A stretch of 6,520 bases of DNA, taken from the NCBI GenBank assembly GCA_023388035.1, contig JAEWGY010000003.1, forward strand, positions 1 to 6,520. Direction: 5' to 3'. A program made the position numbers and the translations under genes. A model generated the notes under the pieces. It was not told the origin of the DNA and did no database searches. It was given only the letters and a program-made list of their open reading frames with translations. Positions 1-5,388 of the stretch are shown here, in pieces. The first letter of the stretch is position 1. Each line of letters opens with the position of its first letter. Source of the DNA: Bacillota bacterium. GTDB lineage: Bacteria; Bacillota_I; Bacilli_A; Erysipelotrichales; Erysipelotrichaceae.

Positions 1-933
1 ATTTCAAGGTGGACTGGCATTGAGCTTAATAAATTATTAGAAAGTGATAAGGAAAGATTATTAAATATTGAAAAATATTTAGCTGAAAGAGTTATTGGTC
101 AAAATGAAGCTTTAAATTTAGTAAGTAATGCCATAATTAGATCAAAGGCTAATATCCAAGATGCTAGTAAACCAATAGGATCATTTTTATTCCTAGGACC
201 AACTGGAGTTGGTAAAACAGAGGTAGCAAAGTCCTTAGCTAAGCAATTATTCGATGATGAAAATCGCATTATTCGAATTGATATGTCTGAATATATGGAA
301 AAACATGTTATTTCAAGATTAATTGGTGCTCCTCCTGGTTATGTAGGATATGAAGAAGGGGGACAATTAAGTGAAGCTGTAAGACGCAAACCTTATTCGA
401 TTATTTTACTTGATGAGATTGAAAAAGCTCATCCAGAAGTATTTAACTTATTATTACAAATACTAGATGATGGACGTTTAACTGATTCTAAAGGTAATCT
501 TATTGATTTTAAAAATACCATTATCATTATGACTTCTAATTTAGGAAGTGAAAATGCTTATGAAGATAATAGTAAAAACAACTATGATCAAGCTTTGAAA
601 AAACATTTTAAACCTGAATTCATTAATCGTATTGATGAAATTGTTATTTTCAACCCACTTAATGAAGAAGTGATTAAGAAGATTGCGATAAAATTTATTA
701 ACGAATTAAAGCTTAGACTAGCTGATAAGGATATTGATCTTGAGCTTAGTGAAAAGGCCTTAAAAGCAATATGCACAAATGGTAGTAATCTAATTTATGG
801 CGCAAGACCTTTAAAAAGATATATTCAGAAAGAAATTGAGACTAAAATCGCTTTCGAATTATTAAAGCATGATAAACTTAGTAAAATTATAGTCGATTAT
901 CAGGATGCTGAATTTAATTTTAAAATACTGTAG
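1..933 (+). CDS. clpB: ATP-dependent chaperone ClpB, C-terminal part (5' end outside window)
   Basis: ClpB is a cytoplasmic hexameric AAA+ disaggregase that threads aggregated proteins through its pore, working with DnaK. The reading frame is open from base 1, so the true start lies upstream; 310 residues are visible, holding the second nucleotide-binding domain and the C-terminal domain. Numbering from the first visible codon: the linker motif SRWTGI is at 2-7, Walker A GPTGVGKT at 66-73, pore loop GYVGYEEGG around 113-121, Walker B LLDEIEKAH with Asp138 and Glu139, arginine finger in PEFINRIDE (Arg210) and sensor-2 GARPLKR (Arg269). The wording of the pore segment (GAPPGYVGYEEGGQLSEAVRRKPYS) and the C-terminus (YGARPLKRYIQKEIET) favours ClpB over ClpC or ClpE. 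All ATPase residues are intact. The stop codon TAG lies inside a terminator hairpin. Its promoter is out of view, so heat-shock control cannot be judged. Confidence 0.96.
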   Translation: MSRWTGIELNKLLESDKERLLNIEKYLAERVIGQNEALNLVSNAIIRSKANIQDASKPIGSFLFLGPTGVGKTEVAKSLAKQLFDDENRIIRIDMSEYMEKHVISRLIGAPPGYVGYEEGGQLSEAVRRKPYSIILLDEIEKAHPEVFNLLLQILDDGRLTDSKGNLIDFKNTIIIMTSNLGSENAYEDNSKNNYDQALKKHFKPEFINRIDEIVIFNPLNEEVIKKIAIKFINELKLRLADKDIDLELSEKALKAICTNGSNLIYGARPLKRYIQKEIETKIAFELLKHDKLSKIIVDYQDAEFNFKIL

Positions 934-956
934 CAAATGCTACAGTATTTTAAAAT
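917..956 (+). terminator. Rho-independent terminator of clpB containing its stop codon
   Basis: A perfect 19-bp inverted repeat (917-935 against 938-956) separated by only two bases, followed by a T-rich tail (ATTTTATTA). The left arm encodes the last ClpB residues and the TAG stop (931-933). The central pairs cannot close a 2-nt loop, so the real hairpin has roughly an 18-bp stem and a 4-nt loop. Confidence 0.85.
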
Positions 957-992
957 ATTTTATTAATTATTGTACGATTTTTTTATTTTAAA

Positions 993-1021
993 TTTACACG
1001 TAAAAGAATTAGTATTATAAT
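993..1021 (+). promoter_or_regulatory. Sigma-A-type promoter of nox
   Basis: TTTACA at 993-998 (5 of 6 matches to the -35 consensus) and a perfect TATAAT at 1016-1021 are separated by 17 nt. The expected transcript start is near 1028, giving a leader of about 24 nt. A T-rich tract lies just upstream (977-989). Confidence 0.75.
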
Positions 1022-1034
1022 TAAAGCGTTTAAA
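1021..1034 (+). promoter_or_regulatory. Possible LacI/CcpA-type (cre-like) operator at the nox start site
   Basis: The 14-mer TTAAAGCGTTTAAA overlaps the end of the -10 box and the predicted transcript start. It fits the cre consensus TGWAANCGNTNWCA at 12 of 14 positions and has the central CG flanked by AA/TT typical of LacI-family sites. The two misses are the normally conserved G2 and C13, so this is only a candidate. Confidence 0.25.
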
Positions 1035-1041
1035 ATTTATT

Positions 1042-1048
1042 AGGAGGG
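1042..1048 (+). promoter_or_regulatory. Ribosome-binding site of nox
   Basis: AGGAGGG lies 3 nt before the ATG at 1052 (4 nt counted from AGGAGG) and fixes that start. Confidence 0.85.
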
Positions 1049-1051
1049 TAA

Positions 1052-2386
1052 ATGTCTAAAGTTATTTTAATTGGTGCTAATCATGCTGGTACAGCATGTG
1101 CTAACACTATTTTAAGTTCGAAAGAAAATGAATTAACAATCTATGATCGTAATGATAACATTTCTTTTTTAGGGTGCGGAATGGCACTATGGATTGGTGA
1201 ACAAATCAAAGGAAGTGATGGATTATTCTATAATTGTCCAGAAAACTTTATTAAAGCTGGTGCTAAAGTTTTCATGAATAGTGAAGTTTTAGATGTAGAC
1301 TTTGATAAGAAGGAAGTTAAGGTTCGTTTAGCTTCAGGTGAAATTATAAATGATAATTATGATAAACTAGTTTTTGCAACAGGTAGTGCTCCAAATATTC
1401 CTAATGTTCCAGGCATTGACCTTGAAGGTGTACAAAAGGTTAAATTGTTCCAACATGCAAAAGAAGTTATTGATAAATTAGAACAAAAGGATTATAAACG
1501 CATCGCTGTTTTAGGTGGGGGATATATCGGTATTGAATTAGCTGAAGCTTTTGAAAGATTAAATAAAGAAGTTGTTTTAATTGATCAAGCTGATCACATC
1601 TTAGGTAATAATTTTGATCGTGATTTCTCTGATGATTTATTAGAAATCATGAAGGAAAAGGGAATTGAATTTAAATTAGGTCAAAAATTAGTAGAAGTAA
1701 TCGGTAAAGATGGTAAAGTTAGTGCTATTAGAACTGATAAAGAAACTATTGATTGTGATATGGTTATTCTAGCGATAGGATTCCATCCTAATAGTAGCTT
1801 AGGTGGCGATCGTATTGAGCGATATCAAAATGGTGCTTATTTAGTTAATAAGAAACAAGAAACAAGCATTAAGGATGTATATGCTATTGGTGATTGTGCA
1901 ACACTTTTTGATAACGCAAGACAAAGAACTAATTATATCGCCCTAGCAACCAATGCAGTTAGATCTGGTTTAGTTGCAGGACATAATATTAATAATGTAG
2001 CAATTGAATCACTAGGTGTTCAAGGATCTTCTGCTTTAATGATCTACGATTATAAGTTAGTAGCTACTGGTATGACTTTAGCAGCTGCTAAGAAAGAAGG
2101 TATTGAAGCCCTAGCTACTGATTTTGAAGATTTACAAAAACCAGCATTTATGGAAGTTGAAAATCCTAAGGTTAAAATCAGAATTGTTTATCGTAAGGAT
2201 AACCGTGTTGTATTAGGTTGTCAATTAGCATCAAATTATGATATGTCAGCTGCAATTCACTTATTCTCACTTGCAATTCAAAAACAAGTTACAATTGATG
2301 AAATTGCACTTTGTGATATCTTCTTTATGCCTCATTTCAATCAACCATATAATTACATTACAATGGCTGCTTATACCGCTAAGTAA
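1052..2386 (+). CDS. nox: FAD-dependent NADH oxidase (Nox/Npx family)
   Basis: Cytoplasmic flavoprotein that oxidises NADH with O2, in most relatives to water, regenerating NAD+ and removing oxygen in fermentative cells. The 444-residue length matches the family. An N-terminal FAD-binding segment ILIGANHAG (5-13) carries His11. Cys42 in SFLGCGMAL (38-46) is the single redox-active cysteine, at the same position as Cys42 of the enterococcal enzymes. The NAD-binding loop GGGYIG is at 155-160, and a second FAD motif, YAIGDCA with Asp281, is at 277-283. The C-terminal dimerisation domain ends in the family-typical FFMPHFNQPYNY. SFLGCGMAL, rather than SFANCALPY, argues against CoA-disulfide reductase. 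Water-forming against peroxide-forming activity cannot be told from sequence. It is a single-gene unit with its own promoter and a shared downstream terminator. The start is set by a strong Shine-Dalgarno. Confidence 0.93.
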   Translation: MSKVILIGANHAGTACANTILSSKENELTIYDRNDNISFLGCGMALWIGEQIKGSDGLFYNCPENFIKAGAKVFMNSEVLDVDFDKKEVKVRLASGEIINDNYDKLVFATGSAPNIPNVPGIDLEGVQKVKLFQHAKEVIDKLEQKDYKRIAVLGGGYIGIELAEAFERLNKEVVLIDQADHILGNNFDRDFSDDLLEIMKEKGIEFKLGQKLVEVIGKDGKVSAIRTDKETIDCDMVILAIGFHPNSSLGGDRIERYQNGAYLVNKKQETSIKDVYAIGDCATLFDNARQRTNYIALATNAVRSGLVAGHNINNVAIESLGVQGSSALMIYDYKLVATGMTLAAAKKEGIEALATDFEDLQKPAFMEVENPKVKIRIVYRKDNRVVLGCQLASNYDMSAAIHLFSLAIQKQVTIDEIALCDIFFMPHFNQPYNYITMAAYTAK

Positions 2387-2401
2387 ACAAATTAAGAAAT
2401 T

Positions 2402-2429
2402 AATAAACCAAGCTTATGCTTGGTTTATT
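2402..2429. terminator. Shared bidirectional terminator of nox and gatD
   Basis: A perfect 12-bp stem (2402-2413 with 2418-2429) with a TTAT loop, followed on the + strand by TTTTAT. The gatD stop codon (2414-2416, minus strand) is in the loop and its last codons form the right arm. The T tract is better on the + strand, so termination is probably stronger for nox. Confidence 0.82.
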
Positions 2430-3109
2430 TTATAATAATCCTTAAGATATTGTCCTAAAGCTTTCTTTTCAAGTTTAAAATCTAATTCCTTAATAGGAAA
2501 GTTTGGATCTTTATTAAGGATTATTTTTTTCATTAGATGATCTAAAAATTGATAATTACGAACTAAGATTGGTCCAATAAAAGAGCTGGCATAAAAATTT
2601 TGATATTGATAACCATCATATTCAAAGTTTAGCTTATTTTGATTTTGAATTTCTAATTTAAATAAGTATTGCTTATTATCTTTAATGCGATATTCACCAT
2701 TAAAAAAACCGATCATTAATTCTTTAGTAAAATTAGCGCTTAGAATCGCTTCATAAGCATAACGATTAAAATTTTCGATATCATAGTCAAATAATTTAAG
2801 TCTTTGATTAGAAAATAAAATTGCAGCATTACCAGTTAATAAAATAGCTTTATTTAAGGCGATATAAGATTTTAAGGCATCTTTATAATTAAGTAACTTA
2901 TGATAGGCACTAGCAAGATTATTTTCTGTACCGCAGCCAATAAAAATTAAATCAGTATCGTTTAAATCAATTTCTTCATTATATCTATGTCTAACAAGTT
3001 CGTAATCAATCTTTTGTGCGTTAAGATATTTTTCAATAGCCTTAATATTAGCTGAATCGCCATAAAGATTAAGATAATCAGCAAAAAGATGTAATATTTT
3101 AATTTTCAT
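2414..3109 (-). CDS. gatD: GatD-like glutamine amidotransferase subunit lacking the catalytic Cys and His
   Basis: GatD is the glutaminase partner of MurT; together they amidate the D-glutamate of the peptidoglycan precursor lipid II at the cytoplasmic membrane. The 231 residues keep the GatD layout: the signature NLYGDSANI (14-22), an oxyanion-type segment IFIGCGTENN (55-64), the strand-elbow region ILLTGNAAILF (89-99), and SFIGPILVRN (176-185). Relatives read roughly AICGGYQLLG and YLHGPLLPKN in the last two, so the nucleophile Cys (Cys94 in S. aureus) is Thr92 here (codon ACT) and the catalytic His (His189) is Ile178 (codon ATT). The GFENHGG block is also changed (GFFNGEYR, 134-141). Glutaminase activity is therefore not expected, although the gene is open and translationally coupled to murT by an 11-nt overlap, with a good ribosome-binding site. 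The family call is from motifs recalled by eye; the loss-of-catalysis reading is inference. Confidence 0.8.
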   Translation of the reverse strand: MKIKILHLFADYLNLYGDSANIKAIEKYLNAQKIDYELVRHRYNEEIDLNDTDLIFIGCGTENNLASAYHKLLNYKDALKSYIALNKAILLTGNAAILFSNQRLKLFDYDIENFNRYAYEAILSANFTKELMIGFFNGEYRIKDNKQYLFKLEIQNQNKLNFEYDGYQYQNFYASSFIGPILVRNYQFLDHLMKKIILNKDPNFPIKELDFKLEKKALGQYLKDYYKINQA

Positions 3110-4406
3110 TCCTAATTACCTCCTTAAAACGATCTAGATAGTCAAAATTTAATATGGCATAAAGATTTTCTTTAGACTCTAAAAGTTCACTAGCGCAGTC
3201 TTTAATATCATTATATATTTTAAGTTTATCCGCTAATTTAGTATATGATAGTCTTAAGGCGATATCATATCTTTGAATACCGATGCAATAAATATTGCTT
3301 ACGTTTAAATTTTCTAAAATTTCAAAATCAATATCATAAAGCCATGACATATCATTAAATAAATAACGTCTAGAAATTTCCTTCCAAGCAATAATGATTG
3401 ATTTTTTTTCTTTTCGCTTTAAAAGAAAGTGTAAAGATTGATTAAAGCTTGTAGCATTCTCATTTTTATTATTTATGACATATACATCACGATTATTATT
3501 CAGATAGTGATCATAAATTTTTTTATCTTTATAGCGATTATTAAATGATTTAACAATTTCTTTTTTACTAAATCCTAATTTCTTTAAAAGGGTATAAGCA
3601 TAGGCGGTATTATAGATATCAAATAATAAAGGATAGGCTAAGTTTATCTCGACATCATCGATGATCATTTTTAAAGTGTTAAAATCAACATGACTGATCT
3701 TAATAGATTCTTTATAATCATATTTTGGATCACTAGAGTGATATTTACCTAAGTGTTCAAAGATATACTTACTATAATTTAATTTTTCATCTCCTAAATA
3801 AACCATATTAAGACTAGTATAGGGATTATGATCTAATAATAAATTATGATCATCTAAAGAAAAATAGCTAGTTTTATGATCTTTATGAAACTTTTTTAAG
3901 TAAGGATCATCGTTATTAAGAATCAATTCCAAATCTAAATCTTTAATGGCATTTAAGATGATATCAGAAACGATATCATAGTGTCCTTGTCTTGGTGGTT
4001 GATCTCTGGTAATATTACTAATTAAAAGATAATCTATTTTAAGTTTTTTACTAACTATAGGTAAGTAGCGCTCATCCATTTCAAATACAAAATAATCACA
4101 TTTTGTTTTTAGTAATAAATTAAAATTATCGATTATGGTTGTTAGAATGGCGAAATGTAAATTAGATCCACTAGCATTATGGCCAACTTTAAAATTTAAA
4201 TTTCTTAAATTACTAGCGATAAGCGAAGAAATTGAACCCTTACCACTAGAACCAGTAACCATAATAATAGGAATTTTAATTTTGAATAATTTAAAGATAT
4301 TTTTAGAAATTTTTAAAGCGATCATGCCGGGTAAAGATGATGATCTTTTAAGTGGTTTACCGATTAGGATAATTAATTTCGCAATAATAAAAGCAAGATA
4401 ATTCAT
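3099..4406 (-). CDS. murT: MurT-like Mur ligase (lipid II amidation complex), divergent
   Basis: MurT is the Mur-ligase subunit that activates the lipid II D-glutamate with ATP for amidation by ammonia from GatD. The 435 residues match the usual length. Seen: a hydrophobic N-terminus; P-loop TGSSGKGS (51-58), closer to the folylpolyglutamate synthase form than to the Mur form GTNGKTT; HNASGSNL (76-83); FEMDERYLP (108-116); SNITRDQPPRQGHYD (130-144); LNNDDPYL (163-170); the Mur middle-domain end FDIYNTAYAYTLL (262-274); and the C-terminal (DUF1727-type) block NDMSWLYDIDFE (351-362), whose Asp352 aligns with the conserved Asp of the DGRDxSW motif. The CPxCG...CxC zinc ribbon of S. aureus MurT is absent: the second half reads GKYHSSD (220-226). 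The KNPAG-type motif is degraded to NKNENATS. The start is forced, because an in-frame stop lies 9 nt upstream. There is no Shine-Dalgarno. It is first gene of the murT-gatD operon. Confidence 0.85.
   Translation of the reverse strand: MNYLAFIIAKLIILIGKPLKRSSSLPGMIALKISKNIFKLFKIKIPIIMVTGSSGKGSISSLIASNLRNLNFKVGHNASGSNLHFAILTTIIDNFNLLLKTKCDYFVFEMDERYLPIVSKKLKIDYLLISNITRDQPPRQGHYDIVSDIILNAIKDLDLELILNNDDPYLKKFHKDHKTSYFSLDDHNLLLDHNPYTSLNMVYLGDEKLNYSKYIFEHLGKYHSSDPKYDYKESIKISHVDFNTLKMIIDDVEINLAYPLLFDIYNTAYAYTLLKKLGFSKKEIVKSFNNRYKDKKIYDHYLNNNRDVYVINNKNENATSFNQSLHFLLKRKEKKSIIIAWKEISRRYLFNDMSWLYDIDFEILENLNVSNIYCIGIQRYDIALRLSYTKLADKLKIYNDIKDCASELLESKENLYAILNFDYLDRFKEVIRNEN
3118..3125 (-). promoter_or_regulatory. 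Ribosome-binding site of gatD inside murT
   Basis: AAGGAGGT on the minus strand, within the last codons of murT and 8 nt before the gatD ATG. It allows gatD to be translated by re-initiation or directly, in contrast to murT, which has no such site. Confidence 0.8.
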
Positions 4407-4412
4407 TCTTAT

Positions 4413-4418
4413 ATTTTA
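4413..4418 (-). promoter_or_regulatory. -10 box of the murT-gatD operon, predicted leaderless start
   Basis: On the minus strand TAAAAT is followed by 6 nt (ATAAGA) and then the murT ATG, so a start 7 nt after the hexamer falls on the A of the ATG. No clear -35 is seen; TTGTAG (4444-4439) is 20 nt away, which is too far to be convincing. Confidence 0.5.
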
Positions 4419-4436
4419 CTATTATTTATTTTTATA

Positions 4437-4445
4437 TGCTACAAT
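4437..4445 (+). promoter_or_regulatory. Extended -10 promoter of the SpoU-like gene, predicted leaderless start
   Basis: TGCTACAAT is an extended -10 (TG, one base, TACAAT). Six nt later comes the ATG at 4452, placing the expected transcript start on the first base of the start codon. The -35 is weak (TTACTA at 4416-4421, 18 nt spacer), as is common with an extended -10. Confidence 0.55.
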
Positions 4446-4451
4446 TATTTT

Positions 4452-5030
4452 ATGTCAAATGCATACTGTCTTGGTCATTCACTATGTATTGAATTACTTA
4501 AATATCGCAAGGAAACAATCATTAAAGCCTTTTTTCATACTAAAATTATTAAAAATGATAATTATTTAAAATTGATTAAAGATTTAGAGAAAAATAAAAT
4601 TCCTTATGAATTTAATGATTATCTTTTTAAAAAAGAGTCTAAAAAAGAAAATTGCTATGTTATTTTTGAATTCAAACGCTATGAATGTGAATTAGATTTT
4701 GAAGAATTTTTATTTATTGAGGATGAATTTAGTGAGCAGGATTTAGGGACTATCATTAGAACAATGGTGGCTTTTGATTTTAAAAATATTTATCTAGCAA
4801 AAAAGATTGATTTATTTTCTAAAGCCTTAATAAGATCTAGTGTTGGAGCACTTTTTCAAGCTAACATTAAATTTATCGATAAACAAAAGATAGAAAATGA
4901 ATTAGTTTATCAGTCCTTAAATAATTATAAGCTCAGTGATAAGATGGCTTTAAAGCTTGATGATAAAATTAGTAAAATAAATCAAATCGGTATCATCCTT
5001 TATGATTTATATATAAAAAAACACCCGTAG
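4452..5030 (+). CDS. SpoU/TrmH-like RNA methyltransferase relative, shortened knot domain
   Basis: SpoU-family proteins transfer a methyl group from SAM to ribose 2'-OH of tRNA or rRNA. Here an N-terminal segment resembling the SpoU substrate-binding region (about 1-75) is followed by the start of the catalytic domain. Motif 1 reads EQDLGTIIRTMVAFDFKNIYL (95-115): the normal NxG Asn is Asp97, but Arg103 is kept. It is followed by SSVGALFQANI (129-139), which matches the usual SAGALF stretch. About 50 residues that normally carry motif 2 (GNEGxG) and motif 3 (IPMxGxxxSLNVSVA) are compressed to LNNYKLSDKMALKLDDKI and then INQIGIILYDLY (176-187), without the EG or the motif-3 Asn. The protein is 192 residues against roughly 240-260 for relatives. 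The frame is intact to a TAG in the terminator loop. SAM binding is doubtful. There is no Shine-Dalgarno, and the gene appears to be monocistronic. Confidence 0.68.
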   Translation: MSNAYCLGHSLCIELLKYRKETIIKAFFHTKIIKNDNYLKLIKDLEKNKIPYEFNDYLFKKESKKENCYVIFEFKRYECELDFEEFLFIEDEFSEQDLGTIIRTMVAFDFKNIYLAKKIDLFSKALIRSSVGALFQANIKFIDKQKIENELVYQSLNNYKLSDKMALKLDDKISKINQIGIILYDLYIKKHP

Positions 5031-5038
5031 GTGTTTTT
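5017..5038. terminator. Shared bidirectional terminator of the SpoU-like gene and rpmB
   Basis: A 9-bp stem, AAAAACACC (5017-5025) with GGTGTTTTT (5030-5038), and a CGTA loop. The SpoU-like stop TAG (5028-5030) spans loop and right arm, and the rpmB stop (5037-5039) sits at the base. On the minus strand the arm runs into seven consecutive Ts, so it should end rpmB transcription most strongly. Confidence 0.82.
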
Positions 5039-5216
5039 AAATTGCTTGGTTCTTTTTTAGAGTTCTTAATGTTCTTGCAGCAACTCTAACTTTTTTACCA
5101 TCTATAACAACAGTTTGAAGATTTACATTCCATTTACGACGAGTTGCTCGAAGTGAATGTGAACGATTATTTCCTGATAATGGTCTTTTACCACTGATTT
5201 CACATATTCTTGACAT
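5037..5216 (-). CDS. rpmB: 50S ribosomal protein L28
   Basis: A structural protein of the large ribosomal subunit, 59 residues, the usual size for a short bacterial L28. It starts MSRICEISGKRPLSGNN and continues with the hallmark RSHSLRATRRKWNVNLQ (18-34) and VDGKK-like and VRVAARTLRTLKK segments. Only Cys5 is present, so this is the zinc-free (C-minus) type rather than the four-cysteine form. The ATG is fixed by AAGGAGGT 7 nt upstream, and a full promoter lies about 30-57 nt before the ATG. It is a single-gene unit facing the SpoU-like gene, with only 6 nt between the two stop codons. Trp29 is encoded by TGG. Confidence 0.95.
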   Translation of the reverse strand: MSRICEISGKRPLSGNNRSHSLRATRRKWNVNLQTVVIDGKKVRVAARTLRTLKKNQAI

Positions 5217-5223
5217 TATACAG

Positions 5224-5231
5224 ACCTCCTT
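5224..5231 (-). promoter_or_regulatory. Ribosome-binding site of rpmB
   Basis: AAGGAGGT on the minus strand, 7 nt before the ATG at 5216: near-perfect anti-16S complementarity. Confidence 0.9.
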
Positions 5232-5244
5232 ATTTTGCTACAAT

Positions 5245-5273
5245 AATATAACATAGTTATAATAATAAATCAA
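5245..5273 (-). promoter_or_regulatory. Promoter of rpmB
   Basis: On the minus strand TTGATT (5273-5268), a 17-nt spacer, and TATATT (5250-5245) preceded by TG one base away (extended -10). The expected start is near 5238, giving a leader of about 22 nt containing the Shine-Dalgarno. Confidence 0.65.
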
Positions 5274-5359
5274 TATAATAATAAAGTTAACTTAGGATTT
5301 CATTTCAATTTCAATCCTTTATTTTATTAAGCATAAGTTTTTAAAAAAAATAATGTTTT

Positions 5360-5374
5360 ATAAAAGCCTTTTAT
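5360..5374 (+). promoter_or_regulatory. Possible operator palindrome before the ftsA-like gene
   Basis: ATAAAAG, one base, CTTTTAT: a perfect 7-bp inverted repeat in the spacer directly before the -10 at 5377. A bound protein there would block RNA polymerase. In such AT-rich DNA the repeat may be chance. Confidence 0.2.
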
Positions 5375-5376
5375 TA

Positions 5377-5382
5377 TATAAT
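5377..5382 (+). promoter_or_regulatory. -10 box of the ftsA-like gene, predicted leaderless start
   Basis: A perfect TATAAT followed by 6 nt (ATTGTT) and the ATG at 5389, so the expected transcript start coincides with the start codon. There is no good -35; an A tract at 5343-5350 could act as an UP element. No Shine-Dalgarno is present. Confidence 0.55.
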
Positions 5383-5388
5383 ATTGTT

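Noticed and set aside
588..776. Minus-strand open frame of 62 codons
   Set aside because: It lies antisense inside the conserved ClpB coding region, has no ribosome-binding site and low-complexity content.
964..1051. Rex-type redox operator before nox
   Set aside because: No TTGTGAA-n-TTCACAA-like palindrome is present, although nox genes are often Rex targets.
2238..2435. Plus-strand open frame of 65 codons over the nox 3' end
   Set aside because: It is an alternative frame of the conserved Nox C-terminus and runs through the terminator.
4135..4401. Plus-strand open frame of 88 codons
   Set aside because: It is fully antisense to the P-loop region of murT and shows no recognisable motif or ribosome site.
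4861..5030. Frameshift as the cause of the missing knot in the SpoU-like gene
   Set aside because: The frame keeps the expected C-terminal IGIILYDLY helix and ends exactly in the terminator, so a simple frameshift does not explain the missing residues.
5294..5318. AGGATT / AATCCT 6-bp inverted repeat with TTTCAA-like direct repeats in its 13-nt loop, followed by a T-rich stretch
   Set aside because: The stem is short and the loop long for a terminator, no gene ends here, and it lies in AT-rich spacer between rpmB and ftsA promoters; chance is likely.
5353..5388. Upstream in-frame ATG (5353) as the ftsA start
   Set aside because: It has no Shine-Dalgarno, would include the TATAAT box in the coding region, and adds residues before the family-typical N-terminus.
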